Source: a virus
Reading direction: 5' to 3' (one strand)
DNA: 64,000 nt
Virus record (IMG/VR): IMGVR_UViG_3300046787_000345
Location: 1-64,000 of that record
The position numbers and the translations under genes are program-made. The notes under the pieces are model-generated. The model was not told the DNA's origin. It did no database searches and worked only from the letters and a program-made list of their open reading frames with translations. The stretch's first letter is position 1; every line of letters starts with the position of its first letter. Of this stretch, positions 14,738 to 23,757 are shown in pieces.

Positions 14738-17040
14738 TAGTTTACCTTTACTTTTAATTGTGTTCCACTTTTATTAACAGCATCTGTATTTGAAATTGAT
14801 GTTAATCCCAATGTACCATTTAACCCTATCAATGGTAAGAATGTTATTTTATATTCAGTTGTTTTATCTAACGTAGTTGAACCATCGGTTATCAATGAAC
14901 CCAATGTTATAGATGAACCTCTATCAGTTCCAAAATTGGTAGGTGTTCCCTTTGTAGTGAATTCTACCTTTTCAAAACTTAATGCGGTATTATCATAGTT
15001 TAAATTAAATTGAGTACCAACTAACTCTTGTTGTAATGGGTCTACTGAAATTGTTACTATCAATTTACCACCAACATTTTCACTCATTAGGTATGCGTTG
15101 ATTTGATTGGAAACTGATTGAGTTGATAAACTCATAGTTCTATATGAATTAGTAGCAACACTACTTTGGGTTTGTTGTGCCGAATGTGATAGATTTACAT
15201 CTCCCACCCAAGTTACATTAACATTGTAAGTGTTATTCAACGTACCACTATTCAAATTAAAAGGAAACAAACTTCTTGTTGAGTTAAATTGGGTGTTCCA
15301 ATTAGATTTTGTTATCGCATCGTATTCGGATTTACTATAAAGTTTCATCAAATATGGTAATGCAGAATATTGTGTAAGTGGTGCAACACCTGTCAAATGT
15401 TGTAATAGTTTGTATGTATCCGTTTCATTAAATACACCATTACCATCTACATCCGCGTTCATATACTGAATACCATTTGTAAATTCTAATCCACTTTGGT
15501 TTCCAAATATACCACCATTTGATAATTCTTTAAATGCTAAATACACATCTGTTACACTCACAATACTATTGTATAAAGTGTTTAGTTCCGTTTGGTTAGT
15601 ATATGCTAATTCTATTCCATGTTGTTTAAATAATGTATTTGGTGTAAATGTATATTCGGCTCTAAATGCATACCATCCATCTTGCAATCGTATATTACTT
15701 TGAAATGAACTTGATGCCACCTTACTAGCTAAATTAATATTTCCAGGTACTAACCATTGTTTCCACCATCCATTAAAATCCAAAGGTTGAATAGGTCCAT
15801 CGTATATATCAAATAACTGTACTGATTTTATCTGATTTAAGTTTACACCCGTTCCAAAAAATTCTCTTTCATCAATTTGTAATCGATGTCCGTTTCTTGA
15901 AGTTTCATATGGATTTATAAGTGACCACTCTACTTCTCCTGGTGTTATAATAGCTCTAATTCCATCTGTTGTTTTTGTAGTATCTAAATCGTTTGTTATA
16001 TCGACTTTACCCAAGCCACTTATTGCTCTCGATGTATTATTAGTTACCCCCCATACATTGTTTACGAAAGTATTTGCTTTTGCTGAAAATTTTGTTTCAT
16101 CTATACTACTGCCAAAATCAAAATTAAATCTTGCAGTTAAAACATCTCCGTTTGTATGTGTTACTGAATTTGTATAAAACTCCGTAAATGTTGCATCATC
16201 GGGATTAGTCCAAGTTCCATATTCAATTACATAAGGATTAAAAAAGTTATTAGGTAAATCATTCCATTGAGAACCATTCCACTTTGTTACAGCATAATCT
16301 TCATTACCACTATTGTTTGGTTCACCGGGTGCCCAGTTATTATATTGCCCAACTATGTTTCCGGCAGTTTGTCCGTTTGATGTTTTTATTAGAGTTCCTG
16401 CTTCAGGTCCTGCATCGATTCTCCATTGACCTTCAACGGCTTCATCGGTTAATGCAAACCATATATTACTTTGTGGTACGTTATTAAAAATAAAAGCATC
16501 TTCATCTGCCGAAGTTATTGTTACTAAATATCCTTGCTGACCTTTGAATGTAGTGTTTAATGCAGCTGTTCTTGCACCTGTATATGAGTTTCCCGTTGAT
16601 ACCGGTCTATAAAAGTGTCCGTTTGTTCCGTTGTAAAAGAAACCCGTTGGGTTTACAGTTGCTGCTACTGATAATACGATATTACCTCTTACTGAACCTG
16701 TGTTTACTTTTAACGATTGTAAGGCAGTATTGATATTAGACATCGTTCCGGTTACCACTAAACGAGTTTTATTACCCGCTAATGTGAATCCACTTGCTGC
16801 GGTTAAACCTGTTGTTGTAGTTAGGTTAAATGTTGTACCAGATGGTGGATTTACTAGACTGATTGATGCTAATAAGGTCGCAGTAGAACCGAAACCATTT
16901 AAACTAAATCCACTAGCATCTTGTCCAGTTGTGGATGGTATAAACGATTTAGAGTCCGGAGCAGATACACTCTGTCCGAACCCTAATAATGATGTTAAAA
17001 TAAATAAAAATGTAACTATTAAATTTTTCATATTATTCAA
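14737..17040 (-). CDS. Large secreted adhesin: C-type lectin, dockerin-like and cohesin-like domains
   Basis: 767 residues (Met4 is an alternative start). The signal peptide ends near GFGQ (~23). Residues 40-130 are a beta domain rich in Thr/Ser. A C-type lectin-like domain spans ~133-275 with WAPGEPNN (236-243) and WND (259-261), the classic sugar/calcium signatures. A central beta region runs 280-490. Residues 495-556 resemble dockerin repeats, with DVDGNGVFNETD at 530-541. Residues 655-767 form a cohesin-like sandwich (QFNLNYDNTALSFEKVEF). It probably binds glycans at the cell or virion surface. Its C-terminal third is paralogous to the next gene's. Confidence 0.65.
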   Translation of the reverse strand: MNNMKNLIVTFLFILTSLLGFGQSVSAPDSKSFIPSTTGQDASGFSLNGFGSTATLLASISLVNPPSGTTFNLTTTTGLTAASGFTLAGNKTRLVVTGTMSNINTALQSLKVNTGSVRGNIVLSVAATVNPTGFFYNGTNGHFYRPVSTGNSYTGARTAALNTTFKGQQGYLVTITSADEDAFIFNNVPQSNIWFALTDEAVEGQWRIDAGPEAGTLIKTSNGQTAGNIVGQYNNWAPGEPNNSGNEDYAVTKWNGSQWNDLPNNFFNPYVIEYGTWTNPDDATFTEFYTNSVTHTNGDVLTARFNFDFGSSIDETKFSAKANTFVNNVWGVTNNTSRAISGLGKVDITNDLDTTKTTDGIRAIITPGEVEWSLINPYETSRNGHRLQIDEREFFGTGVNLNQIKSVQLFDIYDGPIQPLDFNGWWKQWLVPGNINLASKVASSSFQSNIRLQDGWYAFRAEYTFTPNTLFKQHGIELAYTNQTELNTLYNSIVSVTDVYLAFKELSNGGIFGNQSGLEFTNGIQYMNADVDGNGVFNETDTYKLLQHLTGVAPLTQYSALPYLMKLYSKSEYDAITKSNWNTQFNSTRSLFPFNLNSGTLNNTYNVNVTWVGDVNLSHSAQQTQSSVATNSYRTMSLSTQSVSNQINAYLMSENVGGKLIVTISVDPLQQELVGTQFNLNYDNTALSFEKVEFTTKGTPTNFGTDRGSSITLGSLITDGSTTLDKTTEYKITFLPLIGLNGTLGLTSISNTDAVNKSGTQLKVKVN

Positions 17041-18685
17041 CTATTAAGTCAATTTTATTACCCTTTGAATCAACCGCATCAGAAACTACAAAGAAGAATA
17101 ATCCTGCAGTATTTGTTAGAGGTGTTTTAGGAGTAAATATTAATTTATATGGAGTTCCAACTTTAATTCTAGCAGTTTTCAATTGGTCAATAGAACCAAA
17201 TGTTAATCTACCATCTTTATGAGTTGAAAAGTTAGTTATAGTACTTCCTGCATCAAATATCACATTATCCAAAGTTAATTTAGATTCATCATAATTCATA
17301 ATAACTTGTAAACCTGCCAATTCTGCTTTTGTTAAAGTAGTAGTCAATACAACTTTACCACCTTCTAATGTAGATGTAATACCCAATTTCGCTTGTTCTA
17401 CTGATAAAGTTCTATAACTCATCGAAACATTACTCATAGAACTAATTGAGTTTGTAGTTTTATTGTTTACTGCATTTGTAAATTGTCCTGCTGTTATTCT
17501 ACTAGCAATTACCGCTGGGTCTGATGAATGTGACCAGTTCAAATCACCACCCCATGCAAATACTGCGTATACTTCTTTTATAGGGGTATCAATCAATACT
17601 CTATTTTTTACAACTCCATCTAACCAACTTTGATTTAATAAACCACTATACCATCTTACTGATGTTGAAGTTGGTGTTGGAATCATTGCGTTTGAATCCA
17701 TATTCTGTCCCATTACATGTGCAAATAATGCGTATGAATCTCCTTCACCAAATGGATTTTGATTATTAGTTACTTTACCAACTCTTCTTTCTAACGCAGG
17801 TAATGTAAAGAAGTTTGCAGTTCCACTAATATCAGTTTGTGAGTGTCCTAAGAATGCTTTATAAGCATCGGATACTGTTACAATATTGTTCATCCAAGTC
17901 TTTTGCATTGCAGGACCAACGAATACACCAACTGAATCACCAACTTTTACTTGTGTTGTGAAAAGTGCTTCACCGCTACCGTCTAATGGTAACTGTGCTA
18001 TTGGCTGTCTACTCCAATCTATATCACCACTACCATCAGTTTTAAGATGCATTAATTGAACATTGTGGTCGGTTATAGTGTATCCTTGTGGGAATAGAAC
18101 TTTTACTTTAAATTGAGATGTATTACCCACAACACCATTTAATGATGACCAACCACCACCATATATAGTTCCAACATTCGCACCTGTCGTATCAGTACCA
18201 GTTGCTAAATCTATTTTGAATATATTATTGTAAGTATTTTTATCTTTTAGAATATATTTTTGAGTAGCAATTAAACCACTAATAGATGCATCTGCTCTTT
18301 GGACAGTTAATTGACCAACATTCCAATCGGAATTTACAGCATATCCCCACGGACTTAATCCATATTGAACATCTAAATCGTTATCACTCGCACCACCATT
18401 TGGTGTGAACTTATAATTTGTCCAACCTGTATAGAATGTTTGGGCAGATGAACCTTGATTAAACGTAGTAGATACATAAGTTAGTGCCTTATTATTAAAT
18501 TGGTATCTAAACCAAAGGTAACGAGCATTTTTAATCACTTGTCCTTTTGTTAGATTATATCTTACAGTAATTGTGTCACCTACTTTTAAACCAGTAGCAG
18601 GTGTTAAAGATTGACTGATTGTCAATTGTCCGAATGATGATAGTGATATTAAGAATATCCCCAAAAATACGATTAGTTTTTTCAT
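17033..18685 (-). CDS. Large secreted protein with cohesin-like C-terminus, paralogue of the lectin adhesin
   Basis: 550 residues. The signal peptide ends SLSSFGQ (~19). The first ~200 residues are cohesin-like or Ig-like strands (ITVRYNLTKGQVIKNARYLW). TVSDAYKAFLG (~270) matches the dockerin-like VTDVYLAFK of the next gene. WGGDLNWSHSS and the last ~110 residues (LQVIMNYDESKLTLDNVIF, then YKLIFTPKT) match the same regions of that gene. The two start/stop regions overlap by 8 bases. I infer a pair of surface proteins that associate through cohesin/dockerin-like contacts. Confidence 0.6.
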   Translation of the reverse strand: MKKLIVFLGIFLISLSSFGQLTISQSLTPATGLKVGDTITVRYNLTKGQVIKNARYLWFRYQFNNKALTYVSTTFNQGSSAQTFYTGWTNYKFTPNGGASDNDLDVQYGLSPWGYAVNSDWNVGQLTVQRADASISGLIATQKYILKDKNTYNNIFKIDLATGTDTTGANVGTIYGGGWSSLNGVVGNTSQFKVKVLFPQGYTITDHNVQLMHLKTDGSGDIDWSRQPIAQLPLDGSGEALFTTQVKVGDSVGVFVGPAMQKTWMNNIVTVSDAYKAFLGHSQTDISGTANFFTLPALERRVGKVTNNQNPFGEGDSYALFAHVMGQNMDSNAMIPTPTSTSVRWYSGLLNQSWLDGVVKNRVLIDTPIKEVYAVFAWGGDLNWSHSSDPAVIASRITAGQFTNAVNNKTTNSISSMSNVSMSYRTLSVEQAKLGITSTLEGGKVVLTTTLTKAELAGLQVIMNYDESKLTLDNVIFDAGSTITNFSTHKDGRLTFGSIDQLKTARIKVGTPYKLIFTPKTPLTNTAGLFFFVVSDAVDSKGNKIDLIVE

Positions 18686-19185
18686 TTTGTTAAGTCCTTT
18701 ATGATATTTTCACAAACTTTTTTTAATGCATTACTTGTTGATTGTTGATTAAATTTACCATCAGTTCCTACAATTAAAGTTGAAGTTGATATTTCTTCAC
18801 TTTCACCTTTTTGTACGGTCTTCTTAATACGTTTATCACCATCCCACAATTCTGCAGATGCAATAATTTGAGTTGTAGCAACACCTTTATGGAACACACT
18901 AATATTTGTTCCAACGTTTGCTACATCAAAAAACAATAACCTAACTTTAATTTTTAATTTCGAGTCTTTTACTAATGGATATCCTAAATCCATTAAACTT
19001 TCTTCTATGATGTTTTTCACACCAAATGCAAGATTTTTATTTCCTGCTAAATTTCCTAATTTAATATCATTCACAACCTCACCTACACTAATTTGTGGTA
19101 GTTCGGTTTGTGCTTTTAATGATGTTGTTGTAAGTGCAAAAAATGCCACTAATAAAATTGTAGTGAATTTTAAACCAATTTTCAT
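18682..19185 (-). CDS. Secreted protein with a CsgG-like C-terminal motif
   Basis: 167 residues. The signal peptide ends TTSLKAQ (~26). The mature domain (IISVGEV-type start, LKIKVRLLFFDVANVG, IIASAELWDGDKRIKKTV) ends in GKFNQQSTSNALKKVCENII. This parallels FNQSTIGTSTKKALDIACSRI of the CsgG-like protein. It may be a divergent CsgG/CsgF-type periplasmic partner. It has the strongest ribosome-binding site in the region (AGGAGGT) and opens the 19.2-12.7 kb unit. It overlaps the next gene by 4 bases. Confidence 0.5.
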   Translation of the reverse strand: MKIGLKFTTILLVAFFALTTTSLKAQTELPQISVGEVVNDIKLGNLAGNKNLAFGVKNIIEESLMDLGYPLVKDSKLKIKVRLLFFDVANVGTNISVFHKGVATTQIIASAELWDGDKRIKKTVQKGESEEISTSTLIVGTDGKFNQQSTSNALKKVCENIIKDLTK

Positions 19186-19289
19186 GTTACCTCCTAAGTA
19201 AGTTTAGGCGTAACCTTCATTAAAATAACGTGATTTACGAAACGAATTTGTGACGAGTGTCAGTAATAAGTATCAAATAGACATAAAAA

Positions 19290-19311
19290 AACCCCACTAT
19301 TAAGTGAGGTT
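19290..19311 (-). terminator. Intrinsic terminator whose loop contains a stop codon
   Basis: Minus-strand AACCTCAC-TTAATA-GTGGGGTT (with one G-U pair) is followed by a T tract. The TAA stop of the preceding glycosyltransferase gene (19300-19302) lies inside the loop, so translation ends within the hairpin. It closes the glycan unit. Confidence 0.85.
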
Positions 19312-20193
19312 TCCCAATTCTTCATTAAAATTTTCTTCTGCTATTTTCTTAAATTCCTCTCGTCTATCTAATATACTTATATTACTGATGTAATGAGTGT
19401 TGTTTCTATACCTATAATTCTCGCAAACTACTAAGTTTTTAATCTTATATTGTTGAATGGTTATATCAGTTGTTTTCATTAATTTCTCAGCACCCCACAT
19501 TACAAACGTATCCTCATATCCGTAGTGACTGAAAGAATTTGGTATTCCTACTCTTCGTAGTAAATCTCCACTTAAACAAGTGAACCAACCTCCAGCGAAT
19601 TTAAATCGTGGTTGGTTTGGAAATGAGTTACTAACTGGTTCTAAACCAATTTCACCTTTGATACCCGAATCTAAATATGGGTCATTAGTTTTATGATAAT
19701 TTAACGATTTGGTAATATAATTTTCATTTACTAAGCAATCCCAAGTTGAATCCCATATTCTAACAATTTCAGGAGTTAAAATTGAATAGTTTGTTTTTTC
19801 TGAAACTATCGGTAATATATTTTCGAAATATACCAATGTTCTTTCATCAAATATAATATCAGTATCTAGCCAAATATAAAAATCAGCAGTATCTTGATGT
19901 ATTAAAGTATGTTTTCGTTGAGATACACATCCTTTGATATTATCATCTATTTGAAAATATTTAGCACACCAATCAACTCCATTTGATAATTTTAACATTT
20001 TATCTATGAAAAATTGTTTTGGTAATGATGATTGTTTCCAATCTACCATATCATCTGCTAAACACATTGTTACATCCAATACCCATTCATTAGTTTTATT
20101 AAGATAATACGATGCTTTACGAAGTTGGGTTAGTGTATTTTCCAACTCATCGATTTCGTGCGGTAATGCAAATATTGATATTACTATTCTCAT
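19300..20193 (-). CDS. GT-A fold glycosyltransferase
   Basis: 297 residues. An N-terminal Rossmann-like segment (MRIVISIFALPHEIDELEN) is followed by YIWLDTDIIFDERT (~108-120), which supplies a DxD metal/nucleotide-sugar motif. GGWFTCLSGDLL and HYGYEDTFVMWGAE are acceptor-side patterns common in GT2-like enzymes. It would transfer a sugar to a glycan or protein in the cytoplasm. It is last in the glycan unit and overlaps the upstream gene by 4 bases. Confidence 0.7.
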   Translation of the reverse strand: MRIVISIFALPHEIDELENTLTQLRKASYYLNKTNEWVLDVTMCLADDMVDWKQSSLPKQFFIDKMLKLSNGVDWCAKYFQIDDNIKGCVSQRKHTLIHQDTADFYIWLDTDIIFDERTLVYFENILPIVSEKTNYSILTPEIVRIWDSTWDCLVNENYITKSLNYHKTNDPYLDSGIKGEIGLEPVSNSFPNQPRFKFAGGWFTCLSGDLLRRVGIPNSFSHYGYEDTFVMWGAEKLMKTTDITIQQYKIKNLVVCENYRYRNNTHYISNISILDRREEFKKIAEENFNEELGNLT

Positions 20194-20987
20194 TTATATA
20201 ACTCTATTATTTCTTGTTTGATTTTAGGGTCTCTATCGTACTGATGAACTATTACAAATTCATCACCATTTTGATTGTAGAACTTACCATCTCTATAAAT
20301 AGGAGTTGGTTCTAAAATTGGTAATTCATCTTTTTTACACCAAACTGTTCCTAATTGTGTTACAAATCCTTTTTCTTGATTAACAAGTTGTGTAGATGTT
20401 CTAAATTGTTCTAAATTTATAAGAACATTGAATGCTGCCTGGTCAGATAGTTGGTCTGGATTAGCAGTTGTCTTACTCCATCTATAAATTTGAATAAATA
20501 AATCTCTAATAGATTCCAAATCACCTACAATTGTTCCAGCACAATAACTAATTTTTTCACTCAATCCTAACTGCCATTCCATAGGAAATGATGAACCAGT
20601 ATTTACTACAGCCCACGGGTCATCTTTAAGTTTAACACATTCTGAAAAAGCAAATAATTTAGTAAATGAACTATTATCTTCAATCCAACCAATTGGATTT
20701 TTTTGAAATATAACATCTTTTACATCGGTCCAAATAATCCAATCAGTTTTATACTGATTAAGAATTACATACATATCTCTAAATCGTTGTAAAATTATAT
20801 GTTCTTGTAATTCAGATTGGAATAATATCCAACCTTTCTTTGTTAGATATTCAATAACATCGGTAGATACATCGTAAATCAACATTACCTTATCACCATT
20901 GAACCCACTTTTCTCAACCGATTCTATATATGGTCTGATATCATCTACTCCGTATTTGGTTATACAACCTACTATTGTGTATTTCAT
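20190..20987 (-). CDS. Glycosyltransferase-like protein
   Basis: 265 residues. It begins KYTIVGCITKYGVDDIRPYI and carries DWIIWTDVKDVIFQKNP (~82-98), whose TDVKD sits where DxD occurs in GT8/DUF616-like enzymes, then YCAGTIVGDLESI and DQAAFNVL as in GT8-type galactosyltransferases. The donor sugar cannot be predicted. It lies within an operon of glycosyltransferases and methyltransferases. Confidence 0.62.
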   Translation of the reverse strand: MKYTIVGCITKYGVDDIRPYIESVEKSGFNGDKVMLIYDVSTDVIEYLTKKGWILFQSELQEHIILQRFRDMYVILNQYKTDWIIWTDVKDVIFQKNPIGWIEDNSSFTKLFAFSECVKLKDDPWAVVNTGSSFPMEWQLGLSEKISYCAGTIVGDLESIRDLFIQIYRWSKTTANPDQLSDQAAFNVLINLEQFRTSTQLVNQEKGFVTQLGTVWCKKDELPILEPTPIYRDGKFYNQNGDEFVIVHQYDRDPKIKQEIIELYK

Positions 20988-20993
20988 TATAAC

Positions 20994-21677
20994 TTATTTT
21001 CTTGCATATAACATACCAGTTGTACCGGCACCATCAAAGTCAATTTTAACCTCAAATCCTGCTGATTGTATTTTTGATACCAATCCCACAACTTTTAAAT
21101 CAGTTGGTGGGTTATGAAATTCTATTGCAATTTTATCTATTTTAGTACTCAATGTATCAATATCAATTGCTTCAAATATTTCGTATTCAGCACCTTCACA
21201 ATCTACTTTAAAATAATTTATTTTGTCATGCGGTTTTAAAACATCATTTATATTATAAACTTGAACTTCATATGATGATTTAATTGTATTAGGACTCATT
21301 TCAGAATGTAATGAGGACCTACCAGGAAAATTGTTTTCGTAAAAGGTAACGATACCATTCTTATTCGATACTGCCGCCTGATTTAGTTCAACATTCGGTA
21401 TATTTAATTTTTTAAAAAACCCAATTAATTTTGGGTTAGGTTCATAACCAACTATTTTAGATGGATTGTATTGTAATGCATCTAAACTAAATAATCCAAA
21501 ATTTACTCCAATATCAATTACAACATCACCTTCTTCGATTGATACGAAATCATTGTTGTAGACATTTAAATTTATAATTTCATTTAATATGTAATTAATA
21601 TCCATTTTATCGGTATCCGATAATTCAGATTGAATCGTTTCTAAGTATTTATCGAAATGTTCTCTATTATTTTTCAT
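20994..21677 (-). CDS. FkbM-family SAM-dependent methyltransferase
   Basis: 227 residues. DVVIDIGVNFGLFSL is the SAM-binding motif I (GxNxG) typical of FkbM enzymes, KIVGYEPNPK is the motif II acid and YFKVDCEGAEYEIFE the FkbM signature. These enzymes methylate sugar hydroxyls or related small molecules. It overlaps the adjacent methyltransferase gene by 11 bases. In this setting it probably O-methylates a phage-made glycan. Confidence 0.82.
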   Translation of the reverse strand: MKNNREHFDKYLETIQSELSDTDKMDINYILNEIINLNVYNNDFVSIEEGDVVIDIGVNFGLFSLDALQYNPSKIVGYEPNPKLIGFFKKLNIPNVELNQAAVSNKNGIVTFYENNFPGRSSLHSEMSPNTIKSSYEVQVYNINDVLKPHDKINYFKVDCEGAEYEIFEAIDIDTLSTKIDKIAIEFHNPPTDLKVVGLVSKIQSAGFEVKIDFDGAGTTGMLYARK

Positions 21678-22287
21678 AGTACCAGCATTGGTTATTTGTA
21701 ATTACATTTAAATTATTTTTATCAGCATATGTTTTAACGGCACGTTCAACATCACCATTTGGCCAAAGATAATCATCACCACATAAAACAGCGTTTGGCC
21801 AGTATTTTCCAGCGGTTTCGATATCATATAATACATGCTCATAATCATGATGTGCATCTATATAAATCAAATCAAATGGTATATCTAATTTACTAAGTAA
21901 ATCCAATCCTTCATTTGTTTTTTTTCTAATAGGAGTTAAACGATTGCGATATTCCCAATTATTTACCAAAAAAATTTCCCATAAATTAGATATTTCATCA
22001 TACAATTCCATTGCAGCTTCTCTATCAAATGAACTTTGTATATGGTCTTCTATATCAGTACTCCAATGGTCTACACAAACTAAATGGGCATTGGGTGAGT
22101 TTTTTAAAATAAAATTAGTAGAACCAATTCCAGTCCAACTACCCATTTCTAAAATAAAAGATGGGTTTATTTTTTTAATTAATTTTCGTAATACCTCAGC
22201 GTTTTGTTCACAAAACCAATTGTGTGAACTTGGTATTATTGTCGGTTTTTCAGTTGGCCACTGAAATAAGTTATTAATTTTATCCAT
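21667..22287 (-). CDS. Class I SAM methyltransferase (Methyltransf_24/CmcI-like)
   Basis: 206 residues with FILEMGSWTGIGSTNF (motif I), HLVCVDHWSTD (motif II), IPFDLIYIDAHHDYEHVLYD and WPNAVLCGDDY (motif IV/metal region). This matches class I methyltransferases of the Methyltransf_24/CmcI group that modify glycans. It overlaps genes on both sides, so it belongs to the glycan operon. Confidence 0.78.
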   Translation of the reverse strand: MDKINNLFQWPTEKPTIIPSSHNWFCEQNAEVLRKLIKKINPSFILEMGSWTGIGSTNFILKNSPNAHLVCVDHWSTDIEDHIQSSFDREAAMELYDEISNLWEIFLVNNWEYRNRLTPIRKKTNEGLDLLSKLDIPFDLIYIDAHHDYEHVLYDIETAGKYWPNAVLCGDDYLWPNGDVERAVKTYADKNNLNVITNNQCWYYEK

Positions 22288-23012
22288 TATAATTTATTTT
22301 TGTAATCTAAATATTTTTTATAATCAGTTTGGTTATAAAATTCTTTCCATTGGTGGTCGAATACTGCGTTTGACCTAAATATTCCACTTGCAGTTTCAGA
22401 TAACCCATCCCATTCTGAATAACTATATCCATTTAAATGTAATAATGCTGAAATTAGAACATCCCCATGTCTTGTTATTCGTCTATCCAAACTATTTAAG
22501 TAATCCGTAGTATATTCATCTTTAATTATAGATTCAATTGATTTAACCATAGCATCCATTTTAACAATACTACCACCGCACATATTGTATTTAATATCAT
22601 GTGGATTTACATTTGGATATTTGTGTAATATCAATAAACAAAAGTTGTCATGAAATTGATGACCTACTACACCACCAGAATCTTTTTTTGGAAATACTAT
22701 GTTATTGTGTAATGTATTTACATCTTCTTCTAAAAACAATAACCATTCATTTGGAAATGTTTTACAAGTTAATAATATTCGTTCTAAATAATTATACCAA
22801 TTATCATCACCCAATCCTTTCGGTGATATATTAATATCCCAATGTGTATATTTTAGGTTGAACTTATTTTGAAATTCAGCAAAATTATAACCGTTATCTC
22901 CATGTAAATATATAGGTGTATTTGGAAAATTTAAACGAAATCTTCGGATACATTCCTCTACTGCTATTTGATTATTATGAACCTGAAGATGCGTGGTTAT
23001 ATTATTTACCAT
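22287..23012 (-). CDS. Glycosyltransferase-like protein
   Basis: I place the start at 23012 (MVNNITTHLQVHNNQ, 241 residues). An ATG at 23051 is possible but lies deep in the upstream gene. WLLFLEEDVNTLHNN provides an ExD/EDV acidic motif like DxD. IKYNMCGGSIVKMDAM and RHGDVLISALLHLNGY resemble acceptor-side loops of GT-A enzymes. The start codon overlaps the upstream stop by 11 bases. The donor and acceptor are unknown. Confidence 0.58.
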   Translation of the reverse strand: MVNNITTHLQVHNNQIAVEECIRRFRLNFPNTPIYLHGDNGYNFAEFQNKFNLKYTHWDINISPKGLGDDNWYNYLERILLTCKTFPNEWLLFLEEDVNTLHNNIVFPKKDSGGVVGHQFHDNFCLLILHKYPNVNPHDIKYNMCGGSIVKMDAMVKSIESIIKDEYTTDYLNSLDRRITRHGDVLISALLHLNGYSYSEWDGLSETASGIFRSNAVFDHQWKEFYNQTDYKKYLDYKNKL

Positions 23013-23757
23013 ATTTTTGCCAGTCGTTGTGTTTGAATAACCCCTCACCATGTGCTACACCAAAGTTTTGTCTTGGCCACCAGTAAGCAATCTTTCTTTC
23101 TAAATCGATACCCTCACCCATAAATGGTTCTATTACATTTAAGTAAAATTCTTTTTTGTATAAACAAGGATTATTAGTCCAATTACCATATCTTGAACTT
23201 GTTAAAAAGTATTCACCAAATTGACCTATTTGTTCAGGAAATTCTTTTTTAGGGTCACACCAATGTACTGAATCTAAAAGATGCGGTGATTGTATTTCAT
23301 GCCAATCATCATAGTAAGTAAGTTCCTTACCTTTATATTGAAATGAGAAATGTGGGTGACCGGGTTCGTTTCTGTGTCTATATCTTACTACATCAACACT
23401 TCCACCTAATAACTCTAATCCAGATAATAATCTATCATAAGTAGTTGCTCTATCTTCGATTAGATTCCAATCATGCTCTAAAATTAAAACGTGCTCTGAT
23501 TGTGCTGTTTCGGTTAAACGTTTAAATGCTTTTCCAATACCAATATTTTTCTGTAATCCAATACAATCAATTCCAAAATGAGATGCAATCTGATAATCTT
23601 GTTCGGTTACTTCTTGAAAAAGAATAGTAACATCGTTTACCATATCCAACAACCCATTTTGGTAATAAGTTGTCAACGTGTCTACCAGTACTTGACCGGA
23701 ATGCCATGCAAGTATTCCAATTGAAATTGGTAGTTTATTTGTAGTATTGTTTGACAT
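23002..23757 (-). CDS. Family 2-like glycosyltransferase
   Basis: 251 residues. It begins LPISIGILAWHSGQVLVDTL. KNIGIGKAFKRLTETA is followed by HVLILEHDWNLIED, where EHD takes the position of DxD. WTNNPCLYKKEFY matches the acceptor-binding region of GT2 enzymes. It overlaps the upstream glycosyltransferase gene by 23 bases. It probably acts in the same glycan pathway as its neighbours. Confidence 0.65.
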   Translation of the reverse strand: MSNNTTNKLPISIGILAWHSGQVLVDTLTTYYQNGLLDMVNDVTILFQEVTEQDYQIASHFGIDCIGLQKNIGIGKAFKRLTETAQSEHVLILEHDWNLIEDRATTYDRLLSGLELLGGSVDVVRYRHRNEPGHPHFSFQYKGKELTYYDDWHEIQSPHLLDSVHWCDPKKEFPEQIGQFGEYFLTSSRYGNWTNNPCLYKKEFYLNVIEPFMGEGIDLERKIAYWWPRQNFGVAHGEGLFKHNDWQKYGK

